Shown here: piece after piece, positions 1-6,363 of the stretch
Numbering within the stretch: position 1 is the stretch's first letter
How the letters are laid out: every line of letters begins with the position of its first letter
Origin: Rhodospirillaceae bacterium
GTDB taxonomy: Bacteria; Pseudomonadota; Alphaproteobacteria; UBA8366
Length of the DNA stretch: 6,363 bases
Reading direction: 5' to 3'
Assembly (NCBI GenBank): GCA_002718015.1
Contig: PBCW01000009.1
Location: 58,119 to 64,481 of the forward strand
Program-made: the position numbers and the translations under genes
The notes under the pieces: generated by a model
Databases searched by the model: none
What the model saw: only the letters and a program-made list of their open reading frames with translations
Told to the model about the DNA's origin: nothing

Positions 1-49
1 AAAAGTATTGTCTGGATTTTGAATTTTTTTGTCAATTTTATATGCGACT

Positions 50-53
50 GGAG
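50..53 (+). promoter_or_regulatory. Ribosome binding site that decides the start of the histidine phosphatase gene
   Basis: GGAG lies seven bases before the ATG at 61. The alternative in-frame TTG at 19 is too close to the window edge to judge well. The domain begins a few residues after the ATG at 61, which favours this start. Confidence 0.55.
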
Positions 54-60
54 TGCACCC

Positions 61-651
61 ATGGCTGAAACAACCCCACTTTTTTCATCAAAATTCTATT
101 TCATTCGGCACGGTGAGAGTGTTGCAAATGCAGCGCATCAATTTGCCGGGCAGATAGATGTAGAATTAACTGAAAGGGGTCGGCAGGATGCGGTAGACGC
201 CGTGAAATGGATTAAGGATGAAGATATTGGTTCAATTTTTTCTAGCCCATTACAACGGGTTTGGAAAACAGCAGAGCCTGCTGCTGAGGCGTTTGGTTTA
301 GATATCCTTTCCGTTCCGGGTATCATGGAACGTTCGTACGGTGAATGGGAGGGTAAGTCCATTGCCGATTATGACCGCGGAGGCAAGCCGCCGGGCGGAG
401 AAAGCCCCGCGGAGTTTAATTCAAGGATCATTGCTGCATGCGAAAAGATTCAGGGTAAACAGTCGTTACTTATCGTTGCACACTCTGGAACATTCCGAGC
501 TTTGCGTGGCCACCTCTGTGGAATTGATACCACATACGATGTTCTTAAGAATGGTCGGCCAGTTGTGTTTAGTCCACCTCGGTCGGTTAACCAGAAATGG
601 ACATGTGAACTGGCTGGTGCTCCAGATGAGGACATGTTCATCGGGCAGTAA
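61..651 (+). CDS. Histidine phosphatase family protein (phosphoglycerate mutase-like)
   Basis: A 196-residue protein of the histidine phosphatase (branch 1, phosphoglycerate mutase-like) superfamily, which transfers phosphate through a phospho-histidine. It is cytoplasmic, with no signal peptide. The catalytic core is visible in order: RHGE at residues 16-19 (His17 is the nucleophile), TERG at 37-40, SSPLxR at 61-66 with the usual T-A at 70-71, Glu90 of the E-x-x-x-G-x-W-E-G block as likely proton donor, and the second His at 141 in AHSGT. The length is normal for small family members such as CobC/GpmB-like phosphatases. The start at 61 has GGAG at 50-53, seven bases upstream. A TTG at 19 would add 14 hydrophobic residues before the domain and is less likely. 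The substrate cannot be told: alpha-ribazole phosphate, sugar phosphates and phosphoglycerate are all possible, and no cobalamin gene is nearby. The fold call is firm; the reaction is open. Confidence 0.9.
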   Translation: MAETTPLFSSKFYFIRHGESVANAAHQFAGQIDVELTERGRQDAVDAVKWIKDEDIGSIFSSPLQRVWKTAEPAAEAFGLDILSVPGIMERSYGEWEGKSIADYDRGGKPPGGESPAEFNSRIIAACEKIQGKQSLLIVAHSGTFRALRGHLCGIDTTYDVLKNGRPVVFSPPRSVNQKWTCELAGAPDEDMFIGQ

Positions 652-779
652 TAAACAACCGGGCAAATTTCTTCAGTTTATCACAAACTAGTCCTTTTTT
701 ATAGATTGTTGCAAATGTCCAGCAGATGCGAACAGGATGTCTGTAGATTATGGTCTAAGGGTAGTTATTAAACTCCAGT
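652..779. other. Convergent intergenic gap with a weak terminator-like hairpin
   Basis: The 128 bases lie between two convergent genes and hold no ORF worth calling. AGTTT (675-679) and AAACT (685-689) can form a 5-bp AT-rich stem with a 5-base loop, followed by six T at 695-700. This would suit a terminator for the phosphatase gene, but the stem is short and unstable, so the terminator reading is only tentative. Confidence 0.3.
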
Positions 780-1712
780 CTATTTTGGTTCTTTCTTAAA
801 AGCGGCATCGATTACCTCTTGGGGAACTTCAATCTCCACACCAGCTCTCTCAGATTGCAAAAGCATTGCAGACCGGCTGTCGCGCTCATCCCAGCCGCGG
901 TTTCGTGCTTCGGTCATCTCGGCAAGAGTAAGATTAGCTATGCGCATAGGCACGCCTAATTCTTTTCCTAATTCTGTCGCCAACGTCACGTCCTTGTGTG
1001 CAAGCTTGAGCGCGAAAGCAGGAGGGTCGTATTTATTGCTTAGGAAGTGGTCGGGGATATTGTCAAACGTACGCCTGCGTCCCGCTGCACCCTGACGGAC
1101 TGCTAGCCAGAGTGCCATCGGATCCAAGCCAGCCTTTGTTCCCATGGTGAATACCTCTGCAAAGACGGTCTGCATCATGTATCCCGAGCAGTTATGGACA
1201 AGTTTTGCAATAGCACCAGCGCCTATGGGGCCCACATACATAGCGCGGTCGCCAATCGCATCTAAGACAGCCTTATTTTCGTTGAATAGTGCTTCATCAC
1301 CACCTACCCAAAGTGACATTTTTCCACTTTGTGCTCCTTTTGGGCCCCCGGAAACAGGGGCATCAAAAACGTGGACACCCTTTTGAGACATTTTATCGTG
1401 AACACGTCGAACAGTGGTCGGGGAGTTGGTGGTAAGATCAAAATAACAGTCACCCGAAGAGAAACCATTTATGAGGCCGTTATTACCTAGAGCCACTAAC
1501 TCCATTTCTGTGGGTCCGGGCAAAGATGTAAATACCACCTCGCATTGCCGAGCTAACTCTGCTGGAGAATCTGCCCAAATAGCGCCTTGAGAAATATGTT
1601 TTTCAGCTATATTCTTATTAAGGTCATGGACAAATACCTCATGCTTTGCTTTCAAAAGATTAAAAGCCATCGGCCCACCCATGGTACCAAGCCCTATGTA
1701 TCCAACTTTCAT
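780..1712 (-). CDS. NAD(P)-dependent beta-hydroxyacid dehydrogenase, 3-hydroxyisobutyrate dehydrogenase family
   Basis: A 310-residue cytoplasmic oxidoreductase of the beta-hydroxyacid dehydrogenase family (3-hydroxyisobutyrate dehydrogenase, tartronate semialdehyde reductase, GLYR-like). It interconverts a beta-hydroxyacid and its semialdehyde with a nicotinamide cofactor. The N-terminal Rossmann domain has GLGTMG at 7-12, and Asp30 at the end of the second strand hints at NAD rather than NADP. The substrate signature DAPVSGG is at 117-123. The catalytic Lys170 and Asn174 sit in GAGAIAKLVHN, and the C-terminal helical domain carries the family's HKD (239-241). The length is slightly above the usual 290-300. 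The ATG has a strong SD (GAGGTGAG, 1719-1726). The gene is divergent from the efflux pump gene and convergent with the phosphatase gene. No valine-catabolism or glyoxylate gene is alongside, so the exact substrate is unresolved. Confidence 0.92.
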   Translation of the reverse strand: MKVGYIGLGTMGGPMAFNLLKAKHEVFVHDLNKNIAEKHISQGAIWADSPAELARQCEVVFTSLPGPTEMELVALGNNGLINGFSSGDCYFDLTTNSPTTVRRVHDKMSQKGVHVFDAPVSGGPKGAQSGKMSLWVGGDEALFNENKAVLDAIGDRAMYVGPIGAGAIAKLVHNCSGYMMQTVFAEVFTMGTKAGLDPMALWLAVRQGAAGRRRTFDNIPDHFLSNKYDPPAFALKLAHKDVTLATELGKELGVPMRIANLTLAEMTEARNRGWDERDSRSAMLLQSERAGVEIEVPQEVIDAAFKKEPK

Positions 1713-1783
1713 GATATGCTCACCTCAAATATGTTAAATCTACCCGATGTTCGTTCCTTTAATGAGGTGGTATAACAGGTTAC
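1713..1783. promoter_or_regulatory. Divergent intergenic region between dehydrogenase and efflux pump genes, with inverted SD sites
   Basis: These 71 bases must hold both promoters unless those lie inside the flanking genes. A perfect 7-bp inverted repeat, CACCTCA (1721-1727) and TGAGGTG (1763-1769), is present. The left arm contains the SD of the dehydrogenase gene (minus strand GAGGTGAG, 1719-1726). The right arm is a matching SD-like sequence for the plus-strand gene (GAGGTGG, 1764-1770). The symmetry is most simply two ribosome binding sites facing apart, though an operator cannot be excluded. No convincing -35/-10 pair was found on either strand. Confidence 0.5.
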
Positions 1784-3364
1784 TTGGTCTCGCAAGAGGC
1801 CACAGCACCTAAAAGGTTTATGGGTCAAAATCGTAGTACGCAATCCCCGCCCGTTGAAGGCGAAGAAGAGGTTCTGCCGGCTAAACGGCGGCTGCTTGTT
1901 GCGCTTGCCATAATACCTGCAGGAGCCATGCAAGGCACCGATACGTTTGCTGTTTCTGTCGCGCTTCCAACAATGATGGGAGCAATGTCAGCCACAATAA
2001 CTGAGATTTCCTGGGTGCTGACGTCTTACTTGGTAGCTGGAGCAATTTTTACGCCTTTATATGCATGGATGTGTCGAAAGTTCGGCCGACGTTTTATGTT
2101 CATAGTTGTCGTCTGTGGTTTCATGGGCTGCGCCATAATGGTCTCTCAATCAACAAGCCTTTATGAGCTCATTTTTTATCGCTTCTGCCAAGGTTTCTTC
2201 GGGGCAGGTTTGAATCCGCTTACTTATCAAGTGGTCCTGGCCACATTTCCCAAGAGCCAGCAAGGTCCGGCTTTCGGGTGGCTTCAGACAGGAAGAATGA
2301 GCGCGGTTGTAATTGGCCCTATAATCGGGGGTGTATTAACCGAAATGTTCGGTTGGCGAACTGTATTTCTTATGAATGTTCCACTCGGAATAATTGCTTT
2401 AACGCTTCTCCTAACAGTAGTGCCAAAAGATAAACAATTAGATCCCAAACCATTTGATTTCTTTGGCTTTGTTGTCCTCAGCGTTGGAATAGCTTGCTTG
2501 CAATTAATGCTTGACCAGGGGGAAAAAAACGATTGGTTCTCCTCTACAGTTATTACTGGTTACGCAGTCGTAGCTTGTAGTGCTTTTTATATTTTTCTCA
2601 TACACGCAATAACAGCCCGCCAACCTTACCTCAATCTAACGCCTCTTAAAAACCGCGAGTTTGTGCTTGGAATTACAATCGATTTTTTTGTGAACATTCT
2701 TTTTTTTGGGTATATGGCTCTTTTACCTGCGGTAATGCAGCGAATAATGGAATTCCCTGTCCTGATGATAGGACTAGTTATGGTTAATCGCGGTGTAGGC
2801 ACCATGTTGAGCTCGCTATGTGCCGGATATTTACTTATGCGGGTTAGCCCAAGGCCGCTAATTTTTTTCGGTAGCTTGATAGTCTGTCTGTCAACTTGGA
2901 TGTTGGCGGGCCTGCCTCCTGACTCAGAGCAGTGGAGGCTGGCGGTTGCAGTCTTCTTGCAGGGGTTCGGTATGGGCTTTATCAATACTCCCTGCGAAAC
3001 GGCGGCTTTCAAGACGGTGCCACCCTCGCTGCGTCCTGATGCCACAAGTCTATTCACAACAAATCGAAGAATCGCTGCTGGAGTGGGCATAGCCTTCATT
3101 GTGACGCAGCTTGTTGCAAGTACTCAAGATGCACGCTCAAATTTGACGCAAAATGCGAGCTATTATAATGAAGTGTTAAAACATTACACTCTTCCAGAAA
3201 AATGGAGTATGGACAGCTTAGAGGGGATCGCTAGTTTTGAGCAAATCATAAATAGGCAAGCCGAATTTATTGGATACTTACACGATTTTCATATCCTGAC
3301 AATTTGCACAATATGTATTTTACCTCTGGCACTTCTTATGCGCGTTGGATCGCAAGATAAATAG
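1784..3364 (+). CDS. MFS efflux transporter, DHA2 family (EmrB/QacA type, 14 TM)
   Basis: A 526-residue inner-membrane drug:H+ antiporter-type protein. Residues 1-35 form a charged cytoplasmic tail. TM1 follows with the family Asp53 in a D-T-x-x-V-x-V-A-L-P block. ISWVLTSYLV (75-84) in TM2 leads to motif A (R-K-F-G-R-R, 98-103). Motif C-like GPIIGG (178-183) leads into W-R-x-x-F-x-x-N-x-P-L-G (191-202). LDQG...DWFSS (243-254) is typical of EmrB proteins. A long soluble loop spans about 445-500 before the last TM (502-520), as in EmrB. The family exports hydrophobic toxicants; EmrB works with the periplasmic adaptor EmrA and TolC, and neither is in this window. The start is probably TTG at 1784, because an in-frame TGA sits at 1763-1765. 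ATG at 1820 is the alternative and would lose only 12 tail residues. The substrate is unknown. Confidence 0.92.
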   Translation: MVSQEATAPKRFMGQNRSTQSPPVEGEEEVLPAKRRLLVALAIIPAGAMQGTDTFAVSVALPTMMGAMSATITEISWVLTSYLVAGAIFTPLYAWMCRKFGRRFMFIVVVCGFMGCAIMVSQSTSLYELIFYRFCQGFFGAGLNPLTYQVVLATFPKSQQGPAFGWLQTGRMSAVVIGPIIGGVLTEMFGWRTVFLMNVPLGIIALTLLLTVVPKDKQLDPKPFDFFGFVVLSVGIACLQLMLDQGEKNDWFSSTVITGYAVVACSAFYIFLIHAITARQPYLNLTPLKNREFVLGITIDFFVNILFFGYMALLPAVMQRIMEFPVLMIGLVMVNRGVGTMLSSLCAGYLLMRVSPRPLIFFGSLIVCLSTWMLAGLPPDSEQWRLAVAVFLQGFGMGFINTPCETAAFKTVPPSLRPDATSLFTTNRRIAAGVGIAFIVTQLVASTQDARSNLTQNASYYNEVLKHYTLPEKWSMDSLEGIASFEQIINRQAEFIGYLHDFHILTICTICILPLALLMRVGSQDK

Positions 3365-3592
3365 TGAACTAAACCTTTTGCAAAAAATCCTCTTATGAAA
3401 AGCACAATTACAAAATAGCTGCAGAACAATTGAGAAAAAAATATTTTCAGGGTCATCGCAACTTCCAATCTTGGACAAAGGCCAACAAAGAGGGTATTTA
3501 CTCCCTTCGGTAGGTCTCAATAGGCCAGTGGAACTTGCTCTGTGGAAATGTTTTATGTGTGTTGCACCCTTTGGGATTCTTGAAGTTAATCC
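3365..3592. other. 228-base intergenic region upstream of manC
   Basis: No credible gene is present; the short reading frames here lack a ribosome site and recognisable content. A 10-base palindrome TTTTGCAAAA (3376-3385) lies just after the transporter stop but has no T-run behind it, so it is not a clear terminator. An AT-rich imperfect palindrome (GAAAA at 3434-3438 with TTTTC at 3444-3448) sits inside a 30-base stretch that resembles one at 6121-6148. The manC promoter and leader should be here, but no good -35/-10 or -24/-12 pair could be picked out. Confidence 0.4.
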
Positions 3593-5017
3593 ATGACAAT
3601 ATTGTTTCCAGCCATAATGTCGGGAGGCTCAGGCACAAGACTTTGGCCTTTATCCCGAGCACTTCACCCAAAGCAGTTCCTTTCACTCGCAGGTAACGTA
3701 TCAATGCTGCAACAGACAGTGCAGCGATTGGCAAAAATTGATGGCTCGGTTAAGCCGTTAATTATAGGTAATAATGACCATAGATTCATCATTGCGGAAC
3801 AACTACGAGAGATAGACGTTACACCAGCAGCTTTATTGCTGGAGCCTGTGGGCCGCAATACGGCACCGGCTGCCGCTTTAGCTGCGCTCTTTGCCACTAA
3901 GCATAACGAAGAAGCAGTGACCCTATTAATACCCTCAGATTTATTTATTGCGGACGAACCAGCTTTTTATTCTGGTCTAGAGCATGCAGTTGAGATCGCC
4001 AAAGCGGGTAGGCTAGTGACTTTCGGTATTAATCCTGATCGTCCCGAAACTGGATTTGGTTATATCCGTAAGGGTAGTCCGCTTTGCATTACAAACCATG
4101 GTTTCGAAGTGGCATCTTACGTTGAAAAACCAAACGAAAAGACTGCAACTGATTATGTGCAATCAGGAGCATATCTCTGGAATAGCGGCATGTTTGTATT
4201 CCGTGCCGACATCATGCTGCAAGAAATCGAAAAATTCCAACCCAAAATGTTTAACCTCTGTAAAGAAGCATTCTCAAATCTGTCTGCTGATATGGATTTC
4301 TTAAGGCTTGATAAAAATATTTTCAGCAGAATTGAGCCAGATTCAATCGATTTCGCAGTAATGGAAAAAACAAAACTCGCGGCTGTCGTGCCTTTAGATT
4401 GCGGTTGGTCTGATCTTGGATCTTGGTTTTCTCTCTGGCAACAGAGTGCTTCAGATCCCGATGACAATGTTATTTGCGGTGATGTTGTAGCTAAATCGGT
4501 AAATGGATCTTACCTCCATAGTGAAAATGGGCCTCTAATCGCTGCGATGGGGTTATCAGGCATAGTGGTTGTGGCGACTCGAGATGCGGTGCTCGTAGTG
4601 CCAAAAGATAAAGCCTCCGACGTTCGTAGCCTATTAGACCATTTAAGAAGAGATGGCCGGAATGAAGTAAATATGCCGAGCCAAGTTTACAGGCCATGGG
4701 GTAGTTATCAGGATATCGATGCAGGTCCGCGGTTTAGAGTAAAGCGGATCATAGTGCGCCCTGGTGGGCAACTCTCTCTACAACGCCATAAGTATCGAGC
4801 CGAGCATTGGGTTGTTGTTAGAGGTGAAGCGGAAGTCACGCGAGGTGATAATTCGATGACATTAGGGCCTGACCAGTCGGTTTACATTCCAATTGGTGAA
4901 GTGCACAGGCTGGAAAATAAAAGTGATCAGGCATTACATCTTATTGAAGTGCAGACCGGGGAGTATGTTGGTGAGGATGATATTGAGCGATTAGAAGATA
5001 TTTATGGCCGAAGCTGA
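3593..5017 (+). CDS. manC: Bifunctional mannose-1-phosphate guanylyltransferase / mannose-6-phosphate isomerase
   Basis: A 474-residue cytoplasmic enzyme of the ManC/AlgA/CpsB/XanB family, at the usual length. It isomerises fructose-6-P to mannose-6-P (C-terminal cupin) and joins mannose-1-P with GTP to give GDP-mannose (N-terminal domain). The phosphomannomutase step between them is not encoded here. The N-terminal domain shows GGSGTRLWPLSR (11-22), PKQF (26-29), EPVGRNTAPA (84-93), VEKP (177-180), WNSGMF (196-201), DFAVMEK (253-259) and GWSDLGSW (271-278). RPWGSY (367-372) opens the isomerase domain, with probable metal ligands Gln397, His399, Glu404 and His438. The C-terminal E-x-G-E-D-D-I-x-R-x-E-D block is standard. 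Oddities are PSDL (114-117) where the family has P-A/S-D-H, and Tyr401 where HxHRxEHW has His. The start is fixed by an in-frame TAA at 3587-3589; the SD is weak (GAAG, 3582-3585). It probably forms a transcript with the next gene. Confidence 0.96.
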   Translation: MTILFPAIMSGGSGTRLWPLSRALHPKQFLSLAGNVSMLQQTVQRLAKIDGSVKPLIIGNNDHRFIIAEQLREIDVTPAALLLEPVGRNTAPAAALAALFATKHNEEAVTLLIPSDLFIADEPAFYSGLEHAVEIAKAGRLVTFGINPDRPETGFGYIRKGSPLCITNHGFEVASYVEKPNEKTATDYVQSGAYLWNSGMFVFRADIMLQEIEKFQPKMFNLCKEAFSNLSADMDFLRLDKNIFSRIEPDSIDFAVMEKTKLAAVVPLDCGWSDLGSWFSLWQQSASDPDDNVICGDVVAKSVNGSYLHSENGPLIAAMGLSGIVVVATRDAVLVVPKDKASDVRSLLDHLRRDGRNEVNMPSQVYRPWGSYQDIDAGPRFRVKRIIVRPGGQLSLQRHKYRAEHWVVVRGEAEVTRGDNSMTLGPDQSVYIPIGEVHRLENKSDQALHLIEVQTGEYVGEDDIERLEDIYGRS

Positions 5018-5023
5018 ATAACT

Positions 5024-6091
5024 ATGGTCTGTGTTCCCCATATAGTTGCGGATATTTCAGCAAACGGGTTTGGGCATCTTGCGCAAATGGCTCCAATACT
5101 TGACTGTTTGGCAGGAAATCGTGAGGTTCGAATAACGCTGAGGACAGAAGTTGATCCTGAAATTTGTCGTCAATTTTTGGAAATTCCATTTGAGTTTGGT
5201 CCGGCACCGAAAGATCCCAACATGCGCATGAGGGGTCCGTTGGATGTCGATTCTGACGGGTTGCTTGAGGATTACAGAGAACTCTTTACTGAATGGGATG
5301 AGGTTGTGTCGAGAGATGCGCAAATTCTCAAGGAATTACGCGCAGATGTTGTTTTAACGAATATTGCTGTTGTGAGTGTAGCTTCCGCAAAGGCTGCAAA
5401 TTTACCTGTGGCAGCGATTTGTTCGCTGAATTGGGCCGATGTATTTGCTACATATTGTGGGACCAATGGTGTTGCAGGACGTATATACAGTCAGTTGATA
5501 CAAACCTATGACAAAGCAACAAGGTTCATACAGCTGTCTCCCCATATGGAAATGGACTGGCTCTCCCATCATTGTTCGGTAGGGCCTGTCGCGCGTCGGG
5601 GGCAGGATATTCGGAATGAATTAGAGAGGTTAAAACCATCTCTTCATTATGTTATAGCTTCCATGGGAGGAATACCGGGCATGCATAACATCATTCCTCT
5701 GCCCAAACTTGATGATGTCGTTTGGATTGTGCCTGCGGACTGGAATGATTTAAGGACAGACTGGCTATCTCGAGGTACGATTAATATCCCGTTTATTGAT
5801 TTAATGAGGTCAGCTGATCTACTTGTAACCAAGGCAGGATATGGAAGTGTCACGGAATGTGCCGTAAACTCGACTCGTATGTTATACACTGAGCGTTCAG
5901 ACTGGTGCGAGAATACTGTTCTAGAAAAATGGATAGGAGATAATTGCACTGCGTACAAAGTTGACCGCAATACTATGCAATTGGGTAATTATGGAGAAAA
6001 GCTCAAATGGCTTCTTAAGGAACCTGTGAGATCTCCCCTAACCTCTAAAGGTGCAGCTCAGGCAGCAGCAATACTATCAAATTTATTTTGA
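5024..6091 (+). CDS. GT-B-like glycosyltransferase-related protein (arabinokinase N-terminal / MurG-like)
   Basis: A 355-residue protein without signal peptide or clear membrane span, beginning 6 bases after the manC stop and so very likely cotranscribed. The N-terminal half opens with a short strand and glycine-rich turn, NGFGH (14-18), resembling the HGFGH of the sugar-nucleotide-binding domain fused to plant L-arabinokinase and of MurG/GT28-type proteins. The C-terminal half has a strand-loop SMGG (213-216) and a donor-binding-like block, SADLLVTKAGYGSVTE (263-278), then a conserved-looking ERSDWCEN (290-297). That order matches two Rossmann-like GT-B domains. No kinase domain is attached. 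Linkage to manC suggests a role in glycan assembly, possibly with GDP-mannose, but that is inference. The donor and acceptor are unknown, and it could be a binding or regulatory homologue rather than an active transferase. Confidence 0.8.
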   Translation: MVCVPHIVADISANGFGHLAQMAPILDCLAGNREVRITLRTEVDPEICRQFLEIPFEFGPAPKDPNMRMRGPLDVDSDGLLEDYRELFTEWDEVVSRDAQILKELRADVVLTNIAVVSVASAKAANLPVAAICSLNWADVFATYCGTNGVAGRIYSQLIQTYDKATRFIQLSPHMEMDWLSHHCSVGPVARRGQDIRNELERLKPSLHYVIASMGGIPGMHNIIPLPKLDDVVWIVPADWNDLRTDWLSRGTINIPFIDLMRSADLLVTKAGYGSVTECAVNSTRMLYTERSDWCENTVLEKWIGDNCTAYKVDRNTMQLGNYGEKLKWLLKEPVRSPLTSKGAAQAAAILSNLF

Positions 6092-6189
6092 ATAATTCGC
6101 AAAGTCATCATCACCCTACCAGAATAGTGAAGAAAAATATTTCAAGGGAACATGAAGGGTAACTTTCTGAAGGGAAGTATTCTTCGTTT
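6092..6189. other. Convergent intergenic gap with short repeats
   Basis: These 98 bases lie between the GT-B-like gene and the convergent methyltransferase gene. They contain TCAAGGG (6142-6148) and two copies of TGAAGGG (6153-6159 and 6168-6174), plus a weak 4-bp hairpin GAAG-TATT-CTTC (6174-6185). No hairpin with a good T-run was found on either strand, so transcription termination here is unexplained. Confidence 0.35.
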
Positions 6190-6363
6190 CTAATCCGCAG
6201 GGTACACTTCCACGTTGGGAAGTGGGAATATAAATTTCCCTCCATTATTTATAAAAGTCTGCTCCCGCTCCACAAACTCATTTCGAAAATGCCACGGGAG
6301 AACTAAATAATAATCGGGCTTTTGCGCCCGCGAGGCTTCTTCAGAGATGATTGGAATGTTTGT
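6190..6363 (-). CDS. Sugar C-methyltransferase, C-terminal fragment (cut by window edge)
   Basis: The last 57 codons and the TAG stop (6190-6192) of a gene that enters from beyond the right edge on the minus strand; no start is visible. The fragment carries KPDYYLVLPWHFRNEFVERE followed by a GGKFIFPLPNVEV block. This is the hallmark end of the SAM-dependent C-methyltransferase family that has the C-terminal Methyltransf_14 domain (TylC3/NovU-type). Such enzymes put a methyl group on carbon 3 (sometimes 5) of an NDP-4-keto-deoxysugar, giving branched sugars for antibiotics, O-antigens or other glycans. The N-terminal zinc-binding and SAM domains should lie to the right. It is convergent with the GT-B-like gene, so it belongs to a different transcript though perhaps the same glycan locus. 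The family call is strong; the sugar substrate cannot be named. Confidence 0.85.
   Translation of the reverse strand, partial: TNIPIISEEASRAQKPDYYLVLPWHFRNEFVEREQTFINNGGKFIFPLPNVEVYPAD

Noticed and set aside
1762..1812. A 16-codon ATG reading frame overlapping the start of the transporter gene, as a possible leader peptide
   Set aside because: It has no Shine-Dalgarno site upstream (the bases before it are pyrimidine-rich), and its content looks random; overlap with the real start region explains it.
2626..3099. Minus-strand 157-codon frame inside the transporter gene
   Set aside because: The plus strand encodes a clear DHA2 transporter through this stretch, and the antisense frame shows no domain features; it is a shadow frame.
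3376..3385. TTTTGCAAAA palindrome as a transporter terminator
   Set aside because: The stem is AT-rich with no loop, and no T-run follows it.
3473..3502. TTGGAC ... TATTTA with an 18-base spacer as a manC promoter
   Set aside because: Each hexamer matches the sigma-70 consensus at only three positions, which is expected by chance in AT-rich DNA.
3320..3520. Minus-strand 66-codon frame across the gap before manC
   Set aside because: It runs into the transporter gene on the other strand, has no clear ribosome site and shows no recognisable domain.
6205..6224. Perfect 7-bp hairpin (CACTTCC / GGAAGTG, 6-base loop) as a terminator
   Set aside because: It lies inside the coding end of the C-methyltransferase, has no T-run on either side, and is explained by codons for PLPNVEV.

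Overview
The window looks like chromosomal DNA of a Gram-negative bacterium, probably a member of the Pseudomonadota. The reasons are the bifunctional ManC/AlgA-type GDP-mannose enzyme, an EmrB-type DHA2 transporter, purine-rich Shine-Dalgarno sites and moderate, slightly AT-rich base composition. The sequence does not fix the genus. A marine or soil alphaproteobacterium is a guess, not a result.

Layout, left to right. A short histidine-phosphatase gene (61-651, +) faces a beta-hydroxyacid dehydrogenase of the 3-hydroxyisobutyrate dehydrogenase family (780-1712, -). Only 71 bases separate the dehydrogenase from a divergently read 14-TM DHA2/EmrB-like efflux transporter (1784-3364, +), which seems to start with TTG. 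After a 228-base gap with no gene come two closely spaced forward genes, 6 bases apart. The first is manC (3593-5017), for mannose-6-phosphate isomerase/mannose-1-phosphate guanylyltransferase. The second is a 355-residue GT-B-like protein (5024-6091) resembling the N-terminal half of plant L-arabinokinase and the MurG/GT28 group. At the right edge, on the minus strand and convergent, is the last 57 codons of a sugar C-methyltransferase (6190 to beyond 6363), too short and open-ended to be obvious as an ORF.

How they work together. The right half reads as the edge of a surface-glycan locus. ManC makes mannose-6-P and then GDP-mannose, the GT-B-like protein could use or handle a sugar nucleotide or glycan, and the C-methyltransferase would make a branched sugar on an NDP-keto-sugar. 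The left half (phosphatase, dehydrogenase, efflux pump) has no clear link to this and may be ordinary accessory metabolism. No mobile element, tRNA, rRNA, CRISPR array or convincing new multi-gene system was seen. The points most worth checking are the GT-B-like protein next to manC, two departures from conserved motifs in ManC, and a pair of similar AT-rich intergenic sequences.
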